64,000 bases of DNA, from assembly GCF_963974575.1 (NCBI RefSeq), contig NZ_CAXBBQ010000004.1, forward strand, positions 62,001 to 126,000, read 5' to 3'. The notes beneath the pieces are model-generated. The model was not told the DNA's origin. It searched no databases and saw only the letters and a program-made list of their open reading frames with translations. This DNA is from Sphingosinicella sp963974575 (lineage in GTDB: Bacteria; Pseudomonadota; Alphaproteobacteria; Sphingomonadales; Sphingomonadaceae). The first letter of the stretch is position 1. The number at the start of each line of letters is the position of its first letter. Below, piece by piece: positions 16,827 to 26,428 of this stretch. The position numbers and the translations under genes were made by a program.

Positions 16827-18812
16827 TCATTCCATGTCGTAGCCGAACTTCTCAGCCCAAGGTGCCAGGATGGGAAGCACCGGTTCCATATGATGCCGAT
16901 AACGGAGCCAGCGGCCGCTTGCCCGACTGTAGATGCTCTCGGTAACCTGCGCATAGCTCGGCGTACGAATGTATCCGCGTTCTACCGCCACACGCTGGTG
17001 ATCGAGTACGGAATCCTCCCATGCCAAATCCAGGAATTCCAGCAGAGGCCGTATTTCTCCCTCGACGTTCTCCACCATGTCCTCGTAGCGAATCGTATGG
17101 ATGCGGAGCGGCAGGAGGGACCGACACGTTTCCCAATATTGCATGACCCGGTCGTAGAGCAGCGCAGCGTTCTCGAGATTGAGAAAACTCGCCATCGCCT
17201 GGTTGATCTTGAGGTTCTGCATGAAGCAGCTAAGCACGACATCGCAAGGGTGACGCAATGTGAAAATAAAACGGGCGTCGGGAAACAGCCGGTGGATAAG
17301 CGGCGTGCGCAGCGACGCGAGCGGGTTCTTGTCGACCAAAAGGCTCTGCTCGGGAAACGCCCCCCGCGCCGCCGCTTCGGTATGGTAACGGGCGCGCAAA
17401 TCGAGAATGGAACGTTCGTCGAGATTGCCCAGCCTTTCGATGCCACCAGCGATGTCTTCGATATGCGCGAGGATCGGCTCTTCTTCTAGAACATGCGTGC
17501 CACTATGGCCCATGAGAATGGTATCCAGAAGCGTCGTCCCCGACCGCATGAAGCCTAGGAGAAACGCGGGCGCACGTCCACTTTCCGGGGACGCCGCAGT
17601 GGGCCACCCCTCCACTGCGGAAGGGGTCGTTGCCGCAAGCAGGTCTTCGACATGGCGGCGATGCTCGGTCCCATCGAAACGGCGTGCATCGGGATAGCTT
17701 GCCGTCACCCGGTTCATATCCTCGAATGCCGAAAAGGCGGTGTCGATCTCGCCCAGGTGATCTGCGACCTGACCAATGAACAGGAAGCGAATTGCGGGAT
17801 CGAGACTGTCGGGAAGTGAAAACTGCGCCGTCTGCAGCGCATCCGCGAGGTTGCCCTGCCGTCGAAGAATCATCGCATTGATATATCCGAATTCGTCGCC
17901 TTGCGCGCCAGCCGTGGTCGCCGCCTTGAGCAAGGCTTCGAGTTCATCGATCCGGTTGGCCTGCTCAAGCAGAATAGCGAGATTGAGATAGGCTGCGGCC
18001 GAGCGCGGATCGGCTTGCAGCGCGAAACGATACGCGCGTTCGGCCTGCGCAAGATCGGCGAGATCAGAGAATGTCTGGCCGAGCGCAATGAATATATCCG
18101 CATTCTTGGAATCCAGACGCGCCGCAGTTCCAAGCGCTGCGAGCGCTTCGGAGCTCTTGCCCATATGGCGCAGGCATTTTCCGAGTTCGAACATCACGGT
18201 CGCGTCGCGGGGCGAAAGGTGTGCCGCCTCGCTCAGTGCCGCGAGGCTGTCTTCATACCGGTCCGCGGACTGAAATACGCGCCCGAGATTGAGATGGATG
18301 AGGGCCGTCGCAGGGCTGATCGATCGCGCCTGCACCAGCGCAGTTATCGCGCCGCCGAAATCGCCGGACTCGTGAAGCGTATTGCCAAGGTTGTTCCAGG
18401 CTTCGAAGTCGCCGGGTTGCTCATCAAGCAAGGAACGGTAAATCGCCGCAGCGCCCAGATGTTCCCCGGCTCTTTTCAGAATGTCCGCGCGCATTCGCCG
18501 TAAAAGGAAATTCGGTGCCTTCGCGGTTTCGCAAACCAACAGCGCCTCATCAAATTCTCCGAGTTCCGAAAGGGCGCGAGCGATATTGAGCCGAAGTTCG
18601 GGCGTATCCATGCCGCTTTGCATCGCCTTGCGCAGGTAAGCGGCGCCTTGGGCCAGATCGCCGGACTGACAACAGATTACGCCCGCAAGCTGGAGGATTT
18701 GCGGCGCGCTTGGCTGCCACTTGAGCGCAATTTCGGCCTCGTGCCGCGCCCGCGCCAGATCGCCTTGCTTGAAAGCCGCAACCGCGAGATTCACGTGTTC
18801 GGATATGCTCAT
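16827..18812 (-). CDS. TPR-repeat sulfotransferase
   Basis: 661 residues. Roughly residues 1-400 are tandem tetratricopeptide repeats (for example AWNNLGNTLHESGDFGGAI, LIHLNLGRVFQSADRYEDSL), a protein-binding scaffold. Residues ~410-661 are a sulfotransferase related to tyrosyl-protein sulfotransferases: PAPS loop FMRSGTTLLDTIL, 3'-phosphate motif FTLRHPCDVVLSCF, and LVDKNPLASL. The TPR part suggests a protein or peptide acceptor. It lies just downstream of the large TonB receptor on the same strand, but a strong terminator separates them. No signal peptide, so cytoplasmic. Confidence 0.92.
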   Translation of the reverse strand: MSISEHVNLAVAAFKQGDLARARHEAEIALKWQPSAPQILQLAGVICCQSGDLAQGAAYLRKAMQSGMDTPELRLNIARALSELGEFDEALLVCETAKAPNFLLRRMRADILKRAGEHLGAAAIYRSLLDEQPGDFEAWNNLGNTLHESGDFGGAITALVQARSISPATALIHLNLGRVFQSADRYEDSLAALSEAAHLSPRDATVMFELGKCLRHMGKSSEALAALGTAARLDSKNADIFIALGQTFSDLADLAQAERAYRFALQADPRSAAAYLNLAILLEQANRIDELEALLKAATTAGAQGDEFGYINAMILRRQGNLADALQTAQFSLPDSLDPAIRFLFIGQVADHLGEIDTAFSAFEDMNRVTASYPDARRFDGTEHRRHVEDLLAATTPSAVEGWPTAASPESGRAPAFLLGFMRSGTTLLDTILMGHSGTHVLEEEPILAHIEDIAGGIERLGNLDERSILDLRARYHTEAAARGAFPEQSLLVDKNPLASLRTPLIHRLFPDARFIFTLRHPCDVVLSCFMQNLKINQAMASFLNLENAALLYDRVMQYWETCRSLLPLRIHTIRYEDMVENVEGEIRPLLEFLDLAWEDSVLDHQRVAVERGYIRTPSYAQVTESIYSRASGRWLRYRHHMEPVLPILAPWAEKFGYDME

Positions 18813-18860
18813 ATTTCAACTATCTAATTGTGATCCGGGCAAAGCGCCATGGCATCCGCA

Positions 18861-18896
18861 ACACAAAAAAGAGGGCGGAGCTTCAGCTCCGCCCTC
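18861..18896 (-). terminator. intrinsic terminator of the large TonB receptor gene
   Basis: Ten-bp GC-rich stem (18871-18880 with 18887-18896, loop CTTCAG), followed on the minus strand by TTTTTTGTG. It begins 22 nt past the receptor stop at 18919. Textbook intrinsic terminator; the TPR-sulfotransferase downstream therefore probably needs its own promoter or readthrough. Confidence 0.88.
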
Positions 18897-18918
18897 CGTC
18901 ACCTTTCAGGGTTCCGGA

Positions 18919-21900
18919 CTAGAACCTGAGACGTGCCGAGACATAGGCGCGGCGACCGATCACGTCGTAGAGCGATGGATCCGTTCCGGACTGGACGTTC
19001 GGCGCATACTGCGGCGGCTGTTTGTCAAACAGGTTGTTGATACCCAGACGCAGTGTGACCGGATCGATGTTCGCCTCGACGGCAGCATCGACGTAGATCA
19101 CCGAACCTGGCCCTGTGAACTCCTCGCCTTCGAACTGTACGGAGGCACGGTTCTTCATGCCATCGATATACCGGATACGCGTCGACAGCGTGATAGGGTC
19201 CATGTTCCAAGCCAGATTGAGGTGACCCTTCCACTCGGGGAAGCTCTGGCCGAGACCGGCGCCGAAATACGCAACCGTATCGGCATAATCGATCGTGAGG
19301 CCCGGAATTTCCTCGATCTTGTACTCGATCAGGTAGTTCAGGAAGAGGTTCATGGAGAGACTCGATTCACCCTTCACGAAATCCGTCGGCAGGTTGTAGC
19401 CGAGCTGGAAATCGATACCCGACGTCTTGATCTTGCCCTGGTTGATGAACTGGAAGTAGCCGTTCTCGTCACCGCCGAGTTCTTCAGGCGCGATGATGCC
19501 GACAATGTTACCGCCCGAACGCCACACCGAATCGCAGTACGGCGTACCATCATCAAGACCTTCGTTCTGGCCAAGATAGCCGTAGCAGGCCGCGATGAAG
19601 ATGTTCGGATCAGGAACGCGGATCACGTCCTTGATCTTGATGTTGTAGTAGTCGATCGAACCGGTGAAGCCGTTCCAGTTGAACACACCGCCGAGCGTGA
19701 ACGTATCCGCCTTTTCCGGCTTCAGGTTCGTGTTGCCCGTCGTGGTGATGAACGCCTGCGCGCCCGGCGTTGCCGCGAACGTGTCGACGAGCGTACCCAG
19801 GCCACCCGTGAGGCCCGCATTCGCGCAGATGTCCGTTGCCGCGGCACCACCCGAGTTCCGGAAGTTGCTGGAGATCGAGCAAGGGTCGAAAATCTGCGGG
19901 AAGCCGCCACCCCCCGAGAACAGCTCACCGAAGTTCGGTGCGCGTACCGAGCGCTGGTAGGTACCACGAAGGCGAAGCTGCTGGATGGGCGAGAAGATGA
20001 CCGTCGCGCCGTAGGTCCAGTCGGTGGAGGGCGTTCCGTTGACGCCGTTCACGACGTCGTTGAAATCGCTCTTCGAACGACGGCCCTGCAGCGTCACGTC
20101 CAGCTTGTCGGCGATGACCGGCACGTACAGCTCGCCGAAGAAGTCGGTGAACGTGTTGGTGCCGCCGGCAGGAACGGACGTATTGAAGCCCGCGATCGGT
20201 CCGAACAGCGCGCCCGGATCGAACGAGTACTTGAACTTGCGCTGCTCGGCACCGAGCACGATCGACATCGTGCCGCCTGGCAGCTCGACGAGGTCGCCGG
20301 TGACATACGCCTGCGCGATCTTCTGCGTGAACTTGGTCGACGTGCGGCCAACCTCGTCCACGTAGTCAACGCAATCCTGCGACAGCGGCTGAATGCCGAA
20401 CGGATTGAAGCCGCCTTCGCAGATGCTGACACCGCCATCCTCGGCTTCCAGCAGTTCCTGCACGCGCTGCACGTTGACGTTACCACGCGCTTCCTGATCG
20501 ATAACCGTACGGCCCCACGAGTAATACGCCTCGTAGCGCCAGCCTTCCGCGATGTCGCCGCGGGCGCCGATCAGGCCTTGCAGAACCTGGTTGTCGAACA
20601 CCTGCTCGCGAAGACCGGTACCAAGGAAACGGTAACCGATATTGACCGCTTCCGTGGCGCCCGAGCCCGCGTAGTTAGTATTGTCGCCGGTGCGGGTGCT
20701 CAGCAGTGTCAGAAGGTCTGCCGGCATGAAGGGGTTCGTGACCGGAACCATGAAGCCCGTCGCACGACCACCGGGAGAAATCAGGGCCGAACTGGCCTGA
20801 ATTTCGCTGTTCTCGCCCGGCGCACGGATCGTGACACCCACAGGCGTCGGCGCAAGCGCGCTTGACGAGGTGTACTCGGTGTAACCTGCCTGCGTAAAGA
20901 ACTCGAACGACGAGCTTACCTCGTAGTTACCGCGGAAGAACGCCGATTTGCGTTCGAGCGGCAGCACGAGGAGGTTCACGATATCGAAGTTGTACGAATA
21001 GAAGTCCGGGAAGAAGTTCAGGTTCGCATTCGCGGGCGACGATTCAAGATCATAGCGATAGTTCGCCACGTCGCGCGGATTGTTGAACGTGCCGATGCCG
21101 AACAGCGAACCATCCGAGTTGAATGCGAGCAGACCTTCCGTCGGATAATCTTTTGGATCGACGCCGTACCCTGCGAACAGTGCCGAGATCGCATCCGGAT
21201 CGATGGGGTTTCCAGCGGCAGACGTATAGCGGCCTGTCGGGAATGAACCGGTCGTGGAGGTCGCCTGCTGTGCGAACTTGCGCTGCGCCTTGATGAGCGA
21301 TTCGCGTTTCGAATATTCGACCGACAGTGCGACATTGCCGCGGCCATCAGCGAAGTTGCCGCCGAGCGTTCCGCTGATCTGATATTCTTTGGCATCCATC
21401 TCCGGAACGGAATTCGAATAGGTCGCGCGCAAATCGAGGCCTTCGAAATCGTTCTTGGTGATGATGTTCACGACACCGGCAATCGCGTCCGCACCGTAAG
21501 TCGCACCAGCGCCGCCCGTGATGACCTCTATGCGCTCGATAAGACCCTGCGGGATCGTGTTGAGGTCGACCGACTGATCGGTACCCGACACCATCGGACG
21601 ACGGCCGTTGATCAGAACCAGGTTGCGGTTGCTGCCGAGGCCACGAAGGTCAACGTTCGACTGGCCGTTGTTGCCGGGGTTGTTCGATGTAGTCGAACCT
21701 GCCGGGTTCACCTGCGGAAGCGTGTTGAGGAACGTGTCGAGCGTGACGTCGGCGTTGGCGACGACTTCCTCGCCCGTCACCACGGCGATCGGGCTGGCAG
21801 CGTCGATATTCGGGCGCACGATACGCGACCCCGTAACAATGATGGTCTCCTCGGAAACGCCCTCAGCCACCTCTTGCTCCTGCGCAAACGCCGGAGCAGC

Positions 21901-21975
21901 GATCGCTGCAGCGGTGACCAATACGCTGCTTGTGCACAGCGCACGACGATAGAGCGAAAATTTCGCGTTGTTCAC
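18919..21975 (-). CDS. TonB-dependent receptor, full length
   Basis: 1018 residues, GTG start at 21975 with AAGGACTGGGAC upstream. Signal peptide ends near AIAAPAFAQ; the plug begins at EETIIVTGSRIVRPN with DLRGLGSNRNLVLINGRRP, ERIEVITGGAGATYGADAIAGVVNI; the barrel ends YVSARLRF. This Oar-like plug style is common in sphingomonads for peptide, glycan or siderophore uptake. Neighbours are sulfotransferases and hydroxylases rather than catabolic enzymes, so the ligand could be a modified peptide or polysaccharide. No anti-sigma or FecR-type gene is adjacent. A terminator follows. Confidence 0.96.
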   Translation of the reverse strand: MNNAKFSLYRRALCTSSVLVTAAAIAAPAFAQEQEVAEGVSEETIIVTGSRIVRPNIDAASPIAVVTGEEVVANADVTLDTFLNTLPQVNPAGSTTSNNPGNNGQSNVDLRGLGSNRNLVLINGRRPMVSGTDQSVDLNTIPQGLIERIEVITGGAGATYGADAIAGVVNIITKNDFEGLDLRATYSNSVPEMDAKEYQISGTLGGNFADGRGNVALSVEYSKRESLIKAQRKFAQQATSTTGSFPTGRYTSAAGNPIDPDAISALFAGYGVDPKDYPTEGLLAFNSDGSLFGIGTFNNPRDVANYRYDLESSPANANLNFFPDFYSYNFDIVNLLVLPLERKSAFFRGNYEVSSSFEFFTQAGYTEYTSSSALAPTPVGVTIRAPGENSEIQASSALISPGGRATGFMVPVTNPFMPADLLTLLSTRTGDNTNYAGSGATEAVNIGYRFLGTGLREQVFDNQVLQGLIGARGDIAEGWRYEAYYSWGRTVIDQEARGNVNVQRVQELLEAEDGGVSICEGGFNPFGIQPLSQDCVDYVDEVGRTSTKFTQKIAQAYVTGDLVELPGGTMSIVLGAEQRKFKYSFDPGALFGPIAGFNTSVPAGGTNTFTDFFGELYVPVIADKLDVTLQGRRSKSDFNDVVNGVNGTPSTDWTYGATVIFSPIQQLRLRGTYQRSVRAPNFGELFSGGGGFPQIFDPCSISSNFRNSGGAAATDICANAGLTGGLGTLVDTFAATPGAQAFITTTGNTNLKPEKADTFTLGGVFNWNGFTGSIDYYNIKIKDVIRVPDPNIFIAACYGYLGQNEGLDDGTPYCDSVWRSGGNIVGIIAPEELGGDENGYFQFINQGKIKTSGIDFQLGYNLPTDFVKGESSLSMNLFLNYLIEYKIEEIPGLTIDYADTVAYFGAGLGQSFPEWKGHLNLAWNMDPITLSTRIRYIDGMKNRASVQFEGEEFTGPGSVIYVDAAVEANIDPVTLRLGINNLFDKQPPQYAPNVQSGTDPSLYDVIGRRAYVSARLRF

Positions 21976-22392
21976 GTCCCAGTCCTTTTACAGTTGTCCC
22001 AGTTTCGTCATCGGCATGTGTTGCATCTCTGCATCATTGCGAAACACGCCTATTCAGGCTTCTTTTTTCGCATCTGACACAAAAACACATGTCAACGCAG
22101 TCCATTACGGACCTTCAGCGTTTGTCTTGGAATATTGTCGAAGTGTAAAGCAGCCCTCAGGCGGCATTACACGCTTCGAATATGCAGTGTGACGGTGCGG
22201 ACACACTCAGTGCAAGCAGGTAACGAAAACGACAGAAAAATTGTAATTTTATTACTGTGCAATAGCGTTTCGCCAAGACGCGCGGAAAACGCGATCGAAA
22301 TCGATAGGTTATCGAAACTGACAATAAAAAAGCCGCGGCTGTTCGAAGCGTTTTAACAAAAGCGCCAAAAGCAAGAGCGGAACGCCCTCGTC
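21976..22392. other. intergenic region upstream of TonB receptor, no gene seen
   Basis: About 417 nt, more AT-rich than its surroundings between 22200 and 22370. It must hold the promoter and leader of the receptor. A TTGACA hexamer on the minus strand (22095-22090) is a possible -35, but the -10 region at 17 nt (TGCGAA) is poor. I see no convincing small ORF, riboswitch or RNA gene. The 22330-22392 part follows the stop of the DUF2093 gene and has no clear terminator. Confidence 0.5.
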
Positions 22393-22620
22393 TTAAAGGC
22401 GGCCCAGTGCCCGCATTTCTGTGTAGCGCGCGGCGGCGGCTTCGCCGGAGACATAGGCTTCCTGCAGTTCGTGGCTCCAGTAGCGCAGGTTCTGAAGCGG
22501 GACGCGCGTGCCGGTGACCGCGCAGGTGACGTGGTCGCCCTGCTGGAGCACGCGGTAAGAGCCGGAAAGATACTGGAGCCGCGCCGGGCGGCCTTCACCA
22601 AGTTTGAGCATAGCGGGCAT
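22393..22620 (-). CDS. DUF2093 domain-containing protein
   Basis: 75 residues (MPAMLKLGEGRPARLQYLSGSYRVLQQGDHVTCAV...). The pattern ARLxYxxGxYRVLxxGxxVxCAVTGxxIPLxxLRYW is the small alphaproteobacterial DUF2093 family, commonly found beside xseA. It starts 8 nt after the xseA stop, so it is probably co-transcribed. An internal start at 22611 is possible. Function unknown. Confidence 0.88.
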   Translation of the reverse strand: MPAMLKLGEGRPARLQYLSGSYRVLQQGDHVTCAVTGTRVPLQNLRYWSHELQEAYVSGEAAAARYTEMRALGRL

Positions 22621-22628
22621 AATGTCGT

Positions 22629-24026
22629 CTAGAGGAGCTTCGCCTGCAAGGGTGTATCGCCCTGCGGAGCCGATTTGCGCGGTTTTGTGCCACCGCCGCC
22701 CACGACAACCTCCACCGGATCGGCGCTGTCGCCGAAGCGTAGGCCAAGGCGCGCTTCGCGGCGCGCCTCGTCCGCGCGCTTCACAAGGCTACCATCGGGC
22801 CGCGTGACCACGGCGTAGCCGCGCGACAGGATGGCGAGCGGGCTGAGCGATTCGAGCAGACGTCCCGAAGATGCGGCGCGATCCGTGGCGCGCTGGACAA
22901 GGCCCGTGAGCAACGTCGGGCGGAGCCGCGTCGCAGCGCCGGCAAGATCGTGGCGTGCCTCTGCGATACGGCTTCGCATGGCGGCGCGCAGCGGCTCTGC
23001 GGCCTGAGCATAGCGCCCCTGCCACTGCTGGAGCCCTGCACGAAGGGCCCGGGGCAGGCGTTCGCCCACGTCATCAAGGCGCTGCGTCTTCATGCCGAGG
23101 ATCGCAGTGGGCGTTGGCAGGCGTGCGGACCATAGCCGGGTGCGCTCGGAACGGACCTCGACAGTTTTCGCGATGCAGCGATCGAGACGGGCGGCGAAGG
23201 ACGAGATTCCAGCAACCAGTTCGGCGCGCACCGGAACGGCAAGTTCGGCGGCGGCGGTGGGTGTGGGGGCGCGGCGATCCGAGGCAAAATCGATGAGCGT
23301 GGTGTCGGTTTCATGGCCGACGGCGCTGATGAGCGGGATTTCGGACGCGGCAGCGGCGCGCACGACGATTTCCTCATTGAAGGCCATCAGGTCTTCGATA
23401 GAGCCGCCGCCGCGCGCGACGATGATCACGTCCGGGCGCCGCGACATGGCGTTGAAGCCGCGGATCGCCGCCGCGACATCTTCCGCCGCACCGTCGCCCT
23501 GTACCTTCACGGGCCAGACCAGCACATCGCGCGGAAAGCGGTCGCCGAGACGGTGGAGGATGTCGCGGATCACCGCGCCCGTGGGCGAGGTGACGACGCC
23601 GATCAACTCCGGTAGCCACGGAATCGGCCGCTTACGCTCGGCGGCGAACAGCCCCTCGGCGGCGAGCATCGCCTTGCGCCGCTCGATCATGGCGAGAAGC
23701 GCGCCCTCGCCGGCCAGCTCCAGCGATTCGACAACGATCTGATACTTGGAGCGCCCCGGATAGGTGGTTAGGCGACCGGTGGTCACGACCTCCATGCCGT
23801 CCTCGGGGCGGAAATTAAGGCGCGCGCGCTGCCCCTTCCACATCACCGCGTCGATGAGCGCGGCATCGTCCTTCAGCGCGAAATAGGCATGGCCGGAGGC
23901 GGGCACTTTCCAGCCCGAAATCTCGCCGCGCAGGCGGACATTGCCGAACTGATCCTCGATGCTGCGCTTCAGCGCCGAGGAGAGTTCGGAGACGGTGAAT
24001 TCGTGGGCGTTGCCGGCAGCGTCCAT
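22629..24026 (-). CDS. xseA: exodeoxyribonuclease VII large subunit
   Basis: 465 residues. N-terminal OB-fold (SELSSALKRSIEDQFGNVRLRGEISGWKVP...HAYFALKDD) binds ssDNA; the catalytic domain contains VVTSPTGAVIRDILHRL and the conserved DVIIVARGGGSIEDLMAFN, then SAVGHETDTTLIDFASDRRAPTPTAAAE; a coiled-coil and C-terminal beta region follow. With XseB it degrades ssDNA from both ends. It is divergent from purD (44 nt apart) and followed by the DUF2093 gene. Confidence 0.97.
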   Translation of the reverse strand: MDAAGNAHEFTVSELSSALKRSIEDQFGNVRLRGEISGWKVPASGHAYFALKDDAALIDAVMWKGQRARLNFRPEDGMEVVTTGRLTTYPGRSKYQIVVESLELAGEGALLAMIERRKAMLAAEGLFAAERKRPIPWLPELIGVVTSPTGAVIRDILHRLGDRFPRDVLVWPVKVQGDGAAEDVAAAIRGFNAMSRRPDVIIVARGGGSIEDLMAFNEEIVVRAAAASEIPLISAVGHETDTTLIDFASDRRAPTPTAAAELAVPVRAELVAGISSFAARLDRCIAKTVEVRSERTRLWSARLPTPTAILGMKTQRLDDVGERLPRALRAGLQQWQGRYAQAAEPLRAAMRSRIAEARHDLAGAATRLRPTLLTGLVQRATDRAASSGRLLESLSPLAILSRGYAVVTRPDGSLVKRADEARREARLGLRFGDSADPVEVVVGGGGTKPRKSAPQGDTPLQAKLL

Positions 24027-24070
24027 GAGGCGTTGCTAAGCGCTCGGCGCACGCTCTACAAGGCCCGGCC

Positions 24071-25345
24071 ATGAACATCCTCCTTATCGGAAGCGGCGGA
24101 CGCGAACATGCGCTCGCCTGGAAAATCACCCAGTCGCCGCTGTGCGACACGCTTTGGTGCACGCCGGGAAACGCCGGCATCGCCGAGGTTTGCGCCTGCG
24201 TGCCGATGAACACCGCCGACCACGGCGCGGTGATCGCCTTTTGCCGCGCGAACAGCGTGAGCCTCGTCGTCGTGGGGCCGGAACAGCCGCTCGTCGAGGG
24301 GCTCGTGGATGCGCTGACAGCCGCGGGCATCAAGGCGTTCGGGCCGACCGCAAAGGCCGCGCAGCTCGAAGGCTCCAAGGGCTTTACCAAGGATCTGTGC
24401 AAGCGCGCGGGAATCCCGACCGCAGCCTATGAGCGGTTCACCGACGCGGGCGAGGCTAAGGCCTATGCGGCGATGCGCGGACTGCCCATCGTCATCAAGG
24501 CGGACGGGCTTGCGGCGGGCAAGGGCGTCATCATCGCCGAGACGCGCGAAGACGCGGACGCGGCGATCGACGACATGTTCAGCGGCGGCTTCGGCGCTGC
24601 GGGCGCCGAGGTGGTGATCGAGGACTTTCTGACCGGCGAGGAGGCGAGCTTCTTCGCGCTCGTTGACGGCAAGACCGCCCTCCCCCTCGCCTCCGCGCAG
24701 GACCACAAGCGCGTCGGTGACGGCGACACCGGGCCGAACACTGGCGGCATGGGGGCCTATTCGCCCGCGCCGGTACTGACGCCCGCGCTGGAAGCGCAGG
24801 TGATGCGCGAGATCGTGCAGCCCACGGTGGACACGATGGCGGCGGACGGCATTCCTTACGTGGGCGTGCTCTACGCGGGTCTGATGCTGACCAAGGCCGG
24901 GCCGCAGCTGATCGAATACAACGCCCGCTTCGGCGACCCGGAATGCCAGGTGCTGATGCTGCGCATGAAGTCCGACATCGTGCCCGTGCTGCTTGCGGCG
25001 GTGGATGGCGACCTCGATCACGTCAGCGTCCAGTGGCACGACGCCCCCGCGCTGACGCTGGTGATGGCGGCCGAGGGCTATCCGGGCACGCCGAAGAAGG
25101 GCACTGTGATCGAAGGCACCGAAACGGCCGCCGGCGAAGGCGTTGTCATCTTTCATGCAGGCACGGCGCGGAATGGCGAAGGCAGGCTTGTTGCGAACGG
25201 TGGGCGCGTGCTCAACGTCACCGCCACGGGACAGAATGTGCGCGAGGCGCGCGACCGGGCGTATGCCGCTGCCGAAAAGATTAGGTGGCCTGAAGGCTTT
25301 TACCGGTCAGATATCGGTTGGAGGGCCATAGCGCGGGAGGAATAA
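24071..25345 (+). CDS. purD: phosphoribosylamine-glycine ligase
   Basis: 424 residues, typical GARS length. N-terminal MNILLIGSGGREHALAWK, then VVGPEQPLVEGL, the ATP-grasp part with VIKADGLAAGKGV, GEEASFFALVDG, and NTGGMGAYSPAP, and the metal-binding LIEYNARFGDPECQ. Second step of de novo purine synthesis: couples glycine to 5-phosphoribosylamine. It reads divergently from xseA and is followed 5 nt later by a phosphotransferase gene, likely co-transcribed although the functions are unrelated. Confidence 0.98.
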   Translation: MNILLIGSGGREHALAWKITQSPLCDTLWCTPGNAGIAEVCACVPMNTADHGAVIAFCRANSVSLVVVGPEQPLVEGLVDALTAAGIKAFGPTAKAAQLEGSKGFTKDLCKRAGIPTAAYERFTDAGEAKAYAAMRGLPIVIKADGLAAGKGVIIAETREDADAAIDDMFSGGFGAAGAEVVIEDFLTGEEASFFALVDGKTALPLASAQDHKRVGDGDTGPNTGGMGAYSPAPVLTPALEAQVMREIVQPTVDTMAADGIPYVGVLYAGLMLTKAGPQLIEYNARFGDPECQVLMLRMKSDIVPVLLAAVDGDLDHVSVQWHDAPALTLVMAAEGYPGTPKKGTVIEGTETAAGEGVVIFHAGTARNGEGRLVANGGRVLNVTATGQNVREARDRAYAAAEKIRWPEGFYRSDIGWRAIAREE

Positions 25346-25350
25346 TCGGC

Positions 25351-26418
25351 GTGACCAGTAAGCAGGAGCAGTTCTCCGGAACGCAGGCCGTGCGGGAGCA
25401 GCATCGCTTCGACGAGGGCCGCCTGGGGGACTGGATGCAGGCCAATGTGGAGGGCTACAAGGGCCCGCTGACGGTCGAGCAGTTCAAGGGCGGCCAATCC
25501 AACCCGACCTACAAGCTGGTGACGCCCGCGAAGAACTACGTGATGCGCCGCAAGCCGCCGGGGCAGCTCCTGAAATCCGCGCACGCGGTCGACCGCGAGT
25601 ACCGCGTGATCAGCGCGCTTTATGCGCAGGGCTTTCCGGTTGCGCGCGCCTATGGCCTCTGCACTGACGAAGACGTGATCGGCACGTGGTTCTATGTGAT
25701 GGACTGTGTGGACGGGCGTGTCGTGTGGGACACGTCTTTTCCGGACGAATCCCCGGCAAGCCGCTCCGCGCACTTCGATGCCATGAACAAGACCATCGCG
25801 GACCTGCACAACTTTGATCCCGAGGCCATCGGGCTTGGCGATTTCGGAAAGCCCGGCAACTATTTCGCCCGCCAGATCGGGCGCTGGGCCGGGCAATACA
25901 AGGACGACGAGCAGGCCGGGCATTTCGAAGAGATGGACCGCCTCTGCGAATGGCTGCCCGCGAACATCCCTCCGGGGGACGAGACGAGCGTGGTGCACGG
26001 CGACTACCGCGCCGACAACATGATCTTCCACCCCACCGAACCGCAAGTGCTCGCGGTGCTGGACTGGGAACTTTCGACGCTCGGCCACCCGCTCGCCGAC
26101 TTCACCTATCATTTGATGATGTACCGCATGCCGCCCGAAGAAACCGCCGGGCTTGCCGGCAGGGATCTCGCGGCACTCGGCATCCCGAGCGAAGCTGAAT
26201 ACGTGGAGGCCTATTGCCGTCGCACGGGGCGCAGCGGCATCCCCAACCTCGACTTCTATGTCGCCTTCAACATGTTCCGCCTTGCCGCGATCATCCACGG
26301 GATCAAAGGCCGGTACATTCGGGGCACCGCCTCCAACGCACACGCCGCCGCGATGAGCGAGCGGCTGGTGCCGCTCGCCAAACTCGCGTGGGCGCAGGCG
26401 GAAAAGGCGATGCGCTGA
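25351..26418 (+). CDS. phosphotransferase family protein (APH fold)
   Basis: 355 residues from the GTG at 25351, 8 nt after GGGAGGAA; a reading from 25318 would overlap purD and lacks a site. The aminoglycoside-phosphotransferase/choline-kinase fold shows the catalytic loop VVHGDYRADNMIF and the metal motif VLDWELSTLGHPLADFTYH. The N-terminal FKGGQSNPTYKLV and YVMRRKPPG match the ACAD10/ACAD11-associated subgroup, often linked with fatty-acid or hydroxyacyl-CoA metabolism. Substrate not visible. The gene follows purD closely. A distant homologue lies at 41000-42010. Confidence 0.88.
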   Translation: MTSKQEQFSGTQAVREQHRFDEGRLGDWMQANVEGYKGPLTVEQFKGGQSNPTYKLVTPAKNYVMRRKPPGQLLKSAHAVDREYRVISALYAQGFPVARAYGLCTDEDVIGTWFYVMDCVDGRVVWDTSFPDESPASRSAHFDAMNKTIADLHNFDPEAIGLGDFGKPGNYFARQIGRWAGQYKDDEQAGHFEEMDRLCEWLPANIPPGDETSVVHGDYRADNMIFHPTEPQVLAVLDWELSTLGHPLADFTYHLMMYRMPPEETAGLAGRDLAALGIPSEAEYVEAYCRRTGRSGIPNLDFYVAFNMFRLAAIIHGIKGRYIRGTASNAHAAAMSERLVPLAKLAWAQAEKAMR

Positions 26419-26428
26419 CAGGCGCCAT

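Noticed and set aside
18721..20865. 714-codon plus-strand frame opposite the large TonB receptor
   Set aside because: Arg/Asp/Val-rich shadow of a well-supported receptor; no motif, no start signal.
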